From NCBI GenBank assembly GCA_023441145.1, contig JAEZQN010000246.1:1-6138 (forward strand): a DNA stretch of 6,138 bases, given 5' to 3'. Under the pieces are notes generated by a model, which made no database searches, was not told the DNA's origin, and was given only the letters and a program-made list of their open reading frames with translations. A program made the translations under genes and the position numbers. Position 1 is the first letter of the stretch. The number at the start of each line of letters is the position of its first letter. This DNA comes from Bacillota bacterium (lineage in GTDB: Bacteria > Bacillota > Clostridia > Lachnospirales > Lachnospiraceae). Shown in pieces: positions 1-5,397 of this stretch.

Positions 1-2865
1 TTTCTCTAAGATCTCTTCCTGGCCATCTAGGGTAATGGTTAATTTGCCAGTGGCATTGATTTCGTCCATTGCCTGGTTGCCTTCTAACGTAGCAAGTACT
101 TCTTTTAAGGCATTTAACTGCTTACCAAATCTCTTACCTAAGGTTCTAAGCTGTGGCTTGAAGCTGTAGGAAGTGAAGTCTCTTACGTCGCCTGTAAATA
201 GCACTTCTTTGACATTTAACTCGTCTGCAATGATGTCCTTGTAGAAATCAGATAATTCGCCAGATTCTGCTCTTACATACATTCTGCCGATTGGCTGACG
301 GTTCTTGATGTTGGCTGCATTACGACAAGCACGGCCAAGAACAACGATGTCTAACACTTCTTCCATATCTGCTTCTAGCTTGGTTTCAATCCATTGGTTA
401 TTTACTTCAGGGAAATCACATAAATGAATACTTTCTGGAGCATTTTTGTCGATGCTTCTTACAAGATTCTGATAGATATCCTCTGTCATAAATGGAATCA
501 TAGGCGCTGCTGCCTTAGAAATGGTTACTAACGCAGTGTAAAGTGTCATGTAAGCATTGATCTTATCCTGCTCCATTCCTTTTGCCCAGAAGCGTTCACG
601 GCAACGTCTTACGTACCAGTTACTCATTTCATCCACGAATTCCTGCAATGCTCTTGCAGTTTCAGGAATCTTGTAATTTGCAAGGTTTTCATCTACAGCT
701 TTCACTACAGTATTTAACTTGGATAATAACCATTTGTCCATTACTGGTAATTTATCATATTCTAATTTGTATTTTGTCGCATCAAATTCATCGATGTTGG
801 CATACAGTACAAAGAAGGCATAGGTGTTCCAAAGAGTACCCATGAACTTACGTTGTCCTTCCGTAACAGCATCCTTATGGAAGCGGTTAGGAAGCCAAGG
901 AGCGGAGTTAATGTAGAAATACCAACGGATGGCATCTGCCCCATGTTCCTTTAAGGCATCAAATGGATCTACCGCATTACCCTTGGATTTGGACATTTTC
1001 TGACCATTTTCATCTTGTACGTGACCTAATACGATAACATTTTTATATGGTGCCTTGTTGAAAATAAGGGTAGAGATAGCAAGAAGGGAATAGAACCAAC
1101 CTCTTGTCTGGTCTACCGCTTCGGAAATAAAGTCAGCAGGGAATTGCTCTTCAAACAATTCTTTATTTTCAAATGGATAGTGATGTTGTGCAAATGGCAT
1201 TGCACCAGAGTCGAACCAGCAGTCGATAACTTCCGGAACACGTTTCATCTCTTTCCCACAGCAGGAACACTTAATGGTCACCGCATCGATAAATGGGCGG
1301 TGAAGCTCGATGTCATCTGGACAGTTATCACTCATTTCCTTTAATTCTTCGATACTTCCGATGGAGTGCTGATGTCCACATTCACATTCCCAGATATTCA
1401 GTGGAGTTCCCCAATAACGGTTACGGCTTACGCCCCAATCCTGTACGTTCTCTAACCAGTCACCAAAACGACCTTTACCGATGCTCTCTGGAATCCAGTT
1501 GATGGTGTTATTGTTACGAATTAAGTCATCCTTTACTGCAGTCATCTTAATGAACCAGGATTCTCTTGCATAGTAAATCAGTGGAGTATCGCATCTCCAG
1601 CAGAATGGGTAGCTATGCTCGAATTTTAACACCTTAAATAACAGATTATTCTGGCCTAATAGTTTTAATACGCCTTCATCTGCCTTTTTACAGAAAAGAC
1701 CTGCAAAATCAGTTACTTCTGGCTTCATTTCACCTTTTTCATCCACAAGCTGTACAAATGGAAGGTCATAACGACGGCCAACCTTAGCATCGTCCTCACC
1801 GAAAGCTGGGGCAATGTGAACAACACCAGTACCATCGCTTAAGGTTACGTAAGTATCGCAGGTTACATAGAAGGCTTTCTTGCCATAAACGATGCTACGA
1901 TCGCCAGGATCACCTATGGTACCATCGGCCTTATTAAAGGCATAATCAAACAATGGAAGGTATTCTTTATACTCTAAATCTTTACCTACATATTTTTCAA
2001 CGATCTCGTATTTTCCTTCGATTACAGAAAGAAGTGCTTCTGCTAAGATGTAGTATTCAGTTCCTACTGCAGTTTCTTCTTCTCCCTCTTTTACGACATC
2101 ATTTTTGTCGTTTACAAGAACCTTTACTTTCACGTAGGTTTCTTCTGGGTTAACACAAAGAGCCACGTTAGATGGAAGGGTCCAAGGAGTTGTGGTCCAT
2201 GCAAGAATGTACTCATTTTCTGCGTTCTTTACCTTAAATTTGGCAATGGCAGACTTTTCTTTTACATCCTTATAGCCTTGCGCTACTTCATGAGAGGAAA
2301 GAGGAGTTCCACAACGAGGACAGTAAGGCACAATCTTGTATCCCTTATAAAGTAACTTCTTCTCCCAAATCTGCTTTAATGCCCACCACTCAGATTCAAT
2401 AAAATCATTGTGATAAGTAACATATGGGTTCTCCATATCTGCCCAGAAACCAACGGTGCCAGAGAAATCCTCCCACATGCCTTTGTATTTCCAAACACTT
2501 TCTTTACATTTCCCGATAAATGGCTCTAAGCCATATTCCTCAATCTGCTCTTTTCCATCTAAGCCAAGTAACTTCTCTACTTCAAGCTCTACTGGAAGAC
2601 CGTGAGTATCCCATCCAGCTTTACGAGGAACCATATAGCCCTTCATTGTACGGTAACGAGGAATCATATCCTTTATAACACGAGTCAATACATGACCGAT
2701 GTGAGGCTTACCATTGGCAGTTGGTGGTCCATCATAGAAGGTATAAGTCTCACTCTGTTTTCTAGACTCCATACTCTTTTCAAAAATGTTATTGTCTTTC
2801 CAAAACTGTTCTACATTTTTCTCTCTGTCCACAAAATTCAGATTCGTGGATACTTTTTCATACAT
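1..2865 (-). CDS. ileS: Isoleucyl-tRNA synthetase, type 2 (3' end beyond window)
   Basis: Charges tRNA-Ile with isoleucine in the cytoplasm, using ATP, and edits misactivated valine. The reading frame is open from the ATG at 2865 to the left edge, giving 955 residues; family members are about 1030-1050 residues, so roughly the last 80-90 are missing. Visible class I landmarks are the HIGH motif (PHIGHV, residues 54-59) and KMSKS (623-627). The CP1 editing domain carries WTTTPWTLP (223-231) and GTGVVHIAP followed by AFGEDD (345-359). Cysteine pairs C182/C185, C494/C496 and C533/C536 suggest metal-binding knuckles. DQTRGWFYSL lies before KMSKS, and the tRNA-binding helical domain follows. The N-terminus (MYEKV, then DGPPTANGKPHIGH) and overall layout fit the eukaryotic-like type 2 enzyme, a class that includes mupirocin-tolerant members; tolerance here is only inferred. 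The start is fixed by a strong ribosome binding site. Expression is probably controlled by the Ile-specific T-box far upstream. No frameshift was seen. Confidence 0.97.
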   Translation of the reverse strand, partial: MYEKVSTNLNFVDREKNVEQFWKDNNIFEKSMESRKQSETYTFYDGPPTANGKPHIGHVLTRVIKDMIPRYRTMKGYMVPRKAGWDTHGLPVELEVEKLLGLDGKEQIEEYGLEPFIGKCKESVWKYKGMWEDFSGTVGFWADMENPYVTYHNDFIESEWWALKQIWEKKLLYKGYKIVPYCPRCGTPLSSHEVAQGYKDVKEKSAIAKFKVKNAENEYILAWTTTPWTLPSNVALCVNPEETYVKVKVLVNDKNDVVKEGEEETAVGTEYYILAEALLSVIEGKYEIVEKYVGKDLEYKEYLPLFDYAFNKADGTIGDPGDRSIVYGKKAFYVTCDTYVTLSDGTGVVHIAPAFGEDDAKVGRRYDLPFVQLVDEKGEMKPEVTDFAGLFCKKADEGVLKLLGQNNLLFKVLKFEHSYPFCWRCDTPLIYYARESWFIKMTAVKDDLIRNNNTINWIPESIGKGRFGDWLENVQDWGVSRNRYWGTPLNIWECECGHQHSIGSIEELKEMSDNCPDDIELHRPFIDAVTIKCSCCGKEMKRVPEVIDCWFDSGAMPFAQHHYPFENKELFEEQFPADFISEAVDQTRGWFYSLLAISTLIFNKAPYKNVIVLGHVQDENGQKMSKSKGNAVDPFDALKEHGADAIRWYFYINSAPWLPNRFHKDAVTEGQRKFMGTLWNTYAFFVLYANIDEFDATKYKLEYDKLPVMDKWLLSKLNTVVKAVDENLANYKIPETARALQEFVDEMSNWYVRRCRERFWAKGMEQDKINAYMTLYTALVTISKAAAPMIPFMTEDIYQNLVRSIDKNAPESIHLCDFPEVNNQWIETKLEADMEEVLDIVVLGRACRNAANIKNRQPIGRMYVRAESGELSDFYKDIIADELNVKEVLFTGDVRDFTSYSFKPQLRTLGKRFGKQLNALKEVLATLEGNQAMDEINATGKLTITLDGQEEILEK

Positions 2866-2872
2866 GTTACTA

Positions 2873-2879
2873 CCTCCTT
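2873..2879 (-). promoter_or_regulatory. ileS ribosome binding site
   Basis: On the minus strand AAGGAGG lies 7 nt before the ATG at 2865. It is a near-perfect anti-16S match and decides the start codon; no competing start with a comparable site is visible. Confidence 0.9.
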
Positions 2880-2983
2880 ATATTTACAGTATAACCATGA
2901 ATATTTAAGTATTTCTTTTCTTTTACGATTAAGATGAATTATTATTAATTATTGACCTTGCTCTTTTTGTCTTTCCCTAGCTT

Positions 2984-3099
2984 TTAGGCTATGGAGCTGA
3001 CACCAGGACAATCGTGGAAGCCTTTGCTGAACACGATTGGACGTTTGGTTCAGCGTAATGTTAGCCTAATTAACATATCTTCCGTAGGCAAACTCTTTT
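2984..3099. repeat. Structured inverted-repeat element, copy R1
   Basis: Outer arms TTAGGCTA (2984-2991) and TAGCCTAA (3062-3069) pair perfectly. Inside them GCTGA and ACCA pair with TGGT and TCAGC. The inner stem CAATCGTG (3009-3016) and CACGATTG (3032-3039) closes a 15-nt loop, GAAGCCTTTGCTGAA. The hairpin part ends near 3070, but identity with R2 continues through a non-palindromic tail to 3099. Palindromy means either strand could fold; if transcribed with ileS, the minus-strand form would be made. Function is unknown. It could be a structured RNA module, a MITE-like hairpin or a REP-like element. Confidence 0.85.
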
Positions 3100-3211
3100 A
3101 CCTCTTGCTCCTGTTAACAAACTCTTTTACCTTTTGCCTTTGTGTCAAAAACCCACTTAACCTACTATGTCAACTCACAAAAGCATACACATCAGCAACA
3201 GGTTCCTAACC

Positions 3212-3328
3212 TTAGGCTATGGAGCTGACACCAGGACAATCGTGGAAGCCTCTACTGAACACGATTGGACGTCTTGGTTCAGCGTAATGTTAGCCTAATT
3301 AACATATCTTCCGTAGGCAAACTCTTTT
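3212..3328. repeat. Structured inverted-repeat element, copy R2
   Basis: Nearly identical to R1, in the same orientation and offset by 228 bases. Over 117 positions I count two substitutions, both in the apical loop (CCTTTGCTG to CCTCTACTG), and one inserted base in an internal loop (near 3272). All paired positions are unchanged: outer arms TTAGGCTA/TAGCCTAA and inner stem CAATCGTG (3237-3244)/CACGATTG (3260-3267). The shared non-palindromic tail up to ACTCTTTT argues for recent duplication of a unit larger than the hairpin itself. Confidence 0.85.
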
Positions 3329-3360
3329 GCTTTTGCCTTTCTCCCTTGCCCTTGTCCTTT

Positions 3361-3388
3361 GCTTCCTGTTTTTTAGGAAGCCTTTTTT
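3361..3388 (+). terminator. Possible plus-strand intrinsic terminator
   Basis: GCTTCCT and AGGAAGC form a 7-bp stem around a loop of G and six T, followed by C and six T on the plus strand. The form fits a Rho-independent terminator, but no plus-strand gene precedes it (ileS runs the other way) and it overlaps the left edge of the giant palindrome. It may end an antisense transcript across R1-R2, or be a by-product of the palindrome. Confidence 0.35.
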
Positions 3389-3661
3389 CGTGCCATTAGG
3401 TTGCAAGCGATGAAGTTGCTTCATTGCCCTTTGAACATTGCATACGCGTGTGCACGTGGCTGACTATGCCTTTAGGCTATGGAGCTGAGACAATGGCAAC
3501 CGTGGAAGCCTTTGCTGAACACGGTTGTCCGCTTATGGCTTGGCGAAATGTTAGCCTAATAAATAGGAAGCCATGGGTACACCCGGTGCAATGCCAAAGG
3601 GCATATCGAAGCCCTCCCTCGCTTGCAAGCTAGTGTAGCACGGAAAAAGCCAACTAAAAAA
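3369..3661. repeat. Giant imperfect palindrome centred on R3
   Basis: The left arm (3369-3471) and the reverse complement of the right arm (3561-3661) align almost end to end with mismatches and small gaps. Exact blocks include TTTTTTAG (3369-3376 with 3654-3661), TTGCAAGCGA (3401-3410 with 3619-3628), TGCCCTTTG (3425-3433 with 3595-3603) and CATTGCA (3436-3442 with 3587-3593). R3, itself a hairpin, forms the tip, so about 290 nt could fold as one long interrupted stem. The right edge is the run of A that encodes the U-tract of the T-box terminator. The interrupted pairing looks more like an RNA-type structure or an aged element than a fresh inverted duplication. Function is unknown. Confidence 0.75.
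3472..3560. repeat. Structured inverted-repeat element, divergent copy R3
   Basis: The same architecture as R1 and R2: outer arms TTAGGCTA and TAGCCTAA and the identical 15-nt loop of R1 (3505-3519). The inner stem reads CAACCGTG (3497-3504) with CACGGTTG (3520-3527). Relative to R1 and R2 a T-A pair has become C-G through changes on both sides, so pairing is preserved. The middle section is diverged: GCTGAG can pair with CTTGGC through two G-T wobbles. R3 lacks the tail shared by R1 and R2 and is embedded in the giant palindrome. Confidence 0.8.
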
Positions 3662-3686
3662 GCTCATCCCTAAACAGGGATGAGCT
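3656..3686 (-). terminator. T-box intrinsic terminator
   Basis: On the minus strand AGCTCATCCC and GGGATGAGCT form a perfect 10-bp stem (11 with one more T-A pair) around a short loop, followed by a run of six T that includes the last stem base. Its 5' arm contains TCATCCC, which the antiterminator also uses, so the two folds exclude each other. This is the switch by which uncharged tRNA-Ile would control read-through. Confidence 0.92.
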
Positions 3687-3709
3687 ACTGTCATCTTAAC
3701 CACCTATTT
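3672..3709 (-). promoter_or_regulatory. T-box antiterminator with variant bulge UGGUUAA
   Basis: In RNA order (minus strand) AAAUAGG (3709-3703) pairs with CCUGUUU (3678-3672) in a 7-bp helix with one G-U. A 7-nt bulge UGGUUAA (3702-3696) follows. Then GAUGA (3695-3691) pairs with UCAUC (3683-3679), closing the loop CAGUAGC. This is the standard helix-bulge-helix plan of T-box antiterminators, with the bulge at its usual length. The UGGU part can pair with the ACCA end of uncharged tRNA-Ile, whose discriminator base is A. The last three bases are UAA where the family consensus has ACC. Confidence 0.82.
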
Positions 3710-3932
3710 ACATACGAGTCTTAGACTTTATACGTTTTCCTGATAACGGTGGAATTCCGGCTTAGCTTACTAAGATAATCTCTTATCCGTTCTGTCTGCA
3801 ACTGGCAGCTACCTGCCCAAGAGTGATGTTCCAAATCTCTTACTCACATCAGGTTCTCACTATCCCTGATTCACTGGGGTTTTCACATAGATTCGTACTG
3901 TCTCTTTCATGGTTTTTAACTATATTGACATT

Positions 3933-3961
3933 ATAATAGTATATAATTTTTCAAATGTCAA
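3933..3961 (-). promoter_or_regulatory. Promoter of the T-box/ileS transcript
   Basis: On the minus strand a perfect -35 TTGACA (3961-3956) is separated by 17 bases from -10 TATTAT (3938-3933). An overlapping TATAAT (3935-3930) is spaced 20 bases from the -35 and is less likely. Transcription would start near 3926, just upstream of Stem I. An 11-bp palindrome, CACTTCAAGTG (3964-3974), sits just upstream of the -35. Confidence 0.82.
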
Positions 3962-4039
3962 CGCACTTCAAGTGTTTTCGTACTTTTCATCTAGTAACAA
4001 AAGGTATTTATACTCTGGAAAAATTTATTAATTCTCCCC

Positions 4040-4068
4040 TTTACATTTATTGGTTCTCATGTTATATT
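4040..4068 (+). promoter_or_regulatory. Promoter of the GntR-ABC operon
   Basis: TTTACA (4040-4045) and TATATT (4063-4068) are 17 bases apart, each one mismatch from the sigma-A consensus. The start point would fall near 4075, inside the inverted repeat that follows, which suits repression by a bound regulator. Confidence 0.8.
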
Positions 4069-4069
4069 A

Positions 4070-4094
4070 AGTGTACTATGATGCTTAGTACACT
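4070..4094 (+). promoter_or_regulatory. Probable operator for the GntR/YtrA-type repressor
   Basis: AGTGTACTA (4070-4078) and TAGTACACT (4086-4094) form a perfect 9-bp inverted repeat with a 7-base spacer. It begins two bases after the -10 and covers the expected transcription start. GntR proteins bind as dimers to such palindromes, and YtrA-type members usually regulate their own operon, so autorepression is the natural reading. Binding itself is inferred. The same sequence could form a small hairpin at the start of the mRNA. Confidence 0.72.
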
Positions 4095-4100
4095 AAGAAC

Positions 4101-4106
4101 AGGAGG
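4101..4106 (+). promoter_or_regulatory. Ribosome binding site of the GntR regulator
   Basis: AGGAGG lies 6 bases before the ATG at 4113 and supports that start over the in-frame ATG at residue 7. Confidence 0.85.
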
Positions 4107-4112
4107 TAGGAG

Positions 4113-4502
4113 ATGTTCCAAATTGATACTATGTCAAGAAAACCCGTATATGAACAGATTATAGAACAGTTAGAGAAGTTTGTGCTAAGAGGAATCCTTA
4201 CAGCTGACTCTCAACTTCCCTCTGTAAGAAGTCTCTCCTCGACTTTATCTATCAATCCCAATACCATACAGAAGGCCTACACTGAATTAGACCGCAAAGG
4301 GATTATCTATTCTGTCCCAGGAAGAGGATGTTTTGTCACACCAGAAGCCAAAGATATATTAAGCCAATACAAAAGAGACCAATTGGAAGACCTTATAATT
4401 TTAATAAAGGACCTTTCTCTGGCGGGAGTAACCAAAGATCAAATAATAAAATGTATTGATGAAATATATAATAAGGAGGTTATTCATCATGATTCAAACT
4501 GA
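4113..4502 (+). CDS. GntR-family transcriptional regulator, YtrA subfamily
   Basis: A DNA-binding protein of 129 residues that likely represses its own operon. Residues about 10-76 form the GntR winged helix-turn-helix: PVYEQIIEQLEKFVLRG leads in, LPSVRSLSSTLSINPNTIQKAY covers the recognition helix region, and the wing carries GRGCFV (71-75 within PGRGCFVT). Only some 50 residues follow, predicted helical, which is the short C-terminal dimerisation tail typical of YtrA rather than the large effector domain of FadR or HutC types. The gene is first in an operon with an ABC ATPase and permease, the classic YtrA arrangement. Known comparisons are Bacillus subtilis ytrA, induced by cell-wall antibiotics, and Clostridioides difficile clnR, which responds to the peptide LL-37. 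Its stop codon overlaps the next start by 14 bases. The inducer is not visible in the sequence. Confidence 0.93.
   Translation: MFQIDTMSRKPVYEQIIEQLEKFVLRGILTADSQLPSVRSLSSTLSINPNTIQKAYTELDRKGIIYSVPGRGCFVTPEAKDILSQYKRDQLEDLIILIKDLSLAGVTKDQIIKCIDEIYNKEVIHHDSN
4473..4480 (+). promoter_or_regulatory. Ribosome binding site of the ABC ATPase, inside the GntR gene
   Basis: AAGGAGGT lies 8 bases before the ATG at 4489, within the last codons of the upstream gene. It favours this start over the in-frame ATGs at 4456 and 4459, whose extra residues (MMKYIIRRLF) do not look like an ABC N-terminus. Confidence 0.88.
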
Positions 4503-5397
4503 GAATCTGACCAAACGATTTGATGATTTTACAGCTCTAAACAATATTAGTTGTACGATTCCTAAGGGCTGTATTTACGGAATGGTAGGCTCTAATGGGG
4601 CTGGTAAATCTACTTTTTTAAGATTAATTACAGGAGTTTATAAGGCAGATGAGGGAAGTATCCTTATAGATGATCAAAAGGTGTATGAAAATCCTATCGC
4701 AAAAGAACGCATGGCTTATGTTCCAGACGAATTATATTTTCTACAAGGGGCTAACATGAATCGCATGGCAGATCTTTATAAAAGTGTCTATGATAATTTT
4801 GATTCTGAGCGATATATATACCTTACCAATGCTTTTCAGCTGAATCCTAAGGTTTCTCTTGGAACTTTTTCAAAGGGTATGAAACGACAGGCTGCTATTA
4901 TTCTGGCTTTGTCTTGTCGACCAGATTACATGTTTTTTGATGAAACCTTTGATGGTTTGGATCCTGTTATGCGTAACCTCGTAAAGAGTCTTATTTGCCA
5001 GGATGTTTTAGAACGAAAAGCCACCGCCATTATTACTTCCCACTCTCTTCGTGAATTAGAAGACCTTTGTGACCAGCTTGCCCTTCTTCATAAGGGTGGA
5101 TTGGTATTACAAAGTGATATTTCTAATTTGAAGACATCTCAGTTTAAGATTCAGATTGCCTTTGAAGAGGATTACACTAGATCAATTTTTGGTGACATGG
5201 ATATTCGCTATTATAAGAAATCCGGCTCTGTTACCAACATGATAATAAAAGGGGATCATGAGGACACCATGAAGAGACTACATATGATGAACCCTCTATT
5301 AGTGGAGATGCTTCCACTTACATTAGAAGAGGTATTTACTTACGAGATGGAAGCCTTAGGATATAAATTTGATGATATATTGGAGGACTATAAATAA
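4489..5397 (+). CDS. ABC transporter ATP-binding protein (YtrB-like)
   Basis: The ATP-hydrolysing subunit of an ABC transporter, 302 residues, acting at the inner face of the membrane with the permease encoded next. It starts MIQTENLTKRF, a usual ABC opening. Walker A is GSNGAGKS (34-41), the signature FSKGMKR (127-133), Walker B ends in FFDE (149-152), the D-loop is GLDP (156-159) and the switch histidine is H185 in TSHS. The Q-loop position reads YVPDE (77-81), with Asp80 where most family members have Gln. A SKGM-type signature and a missing Q-loop Gln are, as far as I know, common in YtrB-like proteins, so the ATPase is probably active. About 90 residues follow the core domain as a C-terminal extension. 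The start overlaps the GntR gene by 14 bases and the stop overlaps the permease start by one base (TAATG), so translation is likely coupled. Substrate unknown; antimicrobial peptide or envelope-stress defence is an inference from relatives. Confidence 0.95.
   Translation: MIQTENLTKRFDDFTALNNISCTIPKGCIYGMVGSNGAGKSTFLRLITGVYKADEGSILIDDQKVYENPIAKERMAYVPDELYFLQGANMNRMADLYKSVYDNFDSERYIYLTNAFQLNPKVSLGTFSKGMKRQAAIILALSCRPDYMFFDETFDGLDPVMRNLVKSLICQDVLERKATAIITSHSLRELEDLCDQLALLHKGGLVLQSDISNLKTSQFKIQIAFEEDYTRSIFGDMDIRYYKKSGSVTNMIIKGDHEDTMKRLHMMNPLLVEMLPLTLEEVFTYEMEALGYKFDDILEDYK

Larger units (their letters stand above)
2881..3655. other. Long non-coding gap between T-box terminator and ileS
   Basis: This stretch of about 775 bases has no reading frame with protein-like composition, a good ribosome binding site or a recognisable product. 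It would be the transcribed 5' untranslated region of ileS when the T-box reads through. From the ileS side it contains AT-rich DNA (2881-2983), repeat R1, a pyrimidine-rich linker (3100-3211), repeat R2, a short pyrimidine-rich stretch (3329-3360), and a giant palindrome centred on R3. The word CAAACTCTTTT recurs at about 3089, 3118 and 3318, which suggests local duplication. No convincing minus-strand promoter nearer to ileS was seen: two TTGACA words on that strand (3168-3173 and 3143-3148) lack a matching -10 at the right distance. Confidence 0.75.
3655..3926 (-). ncRNA. T-box leader RNA, isoleucine specifier
   Basis: A cis-acting leader that binds uncharged tRNA and controls read-through into the downstream gene. 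The Stem I base can pair AAGAG with CUCUU around a specifier loop that carries AGUA on the 5' side and GAAC-AUC-A on the 3' side. The AUC codon (3827-3825) specifies isoleucine. Above it CGAAUCU pairs with AGAUUUG. The distal part AUCAGG/CCUGAU closes a loop, GAUAGUGAGAA, resembling the family's tRNA-elbow-binding loop. A Stem II-type hairpin GGCAG/CUGCC follows (3804-3817), then AACGG/CCGUU for Stem III (3787-3791 with 3745-3749), then antiterminator and terminator. The specifier matches ileS, the first gene downstream on this strand, though it lies about 790 nt away. The 5' end is inferred from the promoter. Confidence 0.92.

Noticed and set aside
582..2153. Several plus-strand reading frames of 60-90 codons opposite ileS
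   Set aside because: All are antisense shadows of a well-supported synthetase frame and have no ribosome binding sites.
2886..2891. TATACT on the minus strand as a proximal ileS promoter -10
   Set aside because: No acceptable -35 lies 16-18 bases upstream, and transcription would start at the ribosome binding site itself.
2991..3209. A 72-codon plus-strand reading frame across R1
   Set aside because: It begins inside the hairpin repeat, has no ribosome binding site and shows no protein-like pattern; the DNA is better explained as a structured repeat.
2984..3560. CRISPR array made of the three repeats
   Set aside because: The units are about 90-117 bases, irregularly spaced and internally palindromic, with no short regular spacers or cas genes.
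3424..3633. A 69-codon plus-strand reading frame across R3 and the palindrome
   Set aside because: It is produced by the palindrome arms and R3, without a start signal or family features.
3369..3661. Insertion sequence or transposase remnant
   Set aside because: No transposase-like coding and no clear target-site duplication are visible; a MITE-like origin remains possible but is not shown.
3955..4164. A 69-codon plus-strand frame from the divergent promoter region into the GntR gene
   Set aside because: It crosses the promoter, operator and ribosome binding site of the GntR gene in another frame; the start lacks a ribosome binding site.
4456..4488. Upstream start for the ABC ATPase that adds 11 residues
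   Set aside because: The strong AAGGAGGT site fits the ATG at 4489, and the extra residues are just the GntR gene read in another frame.
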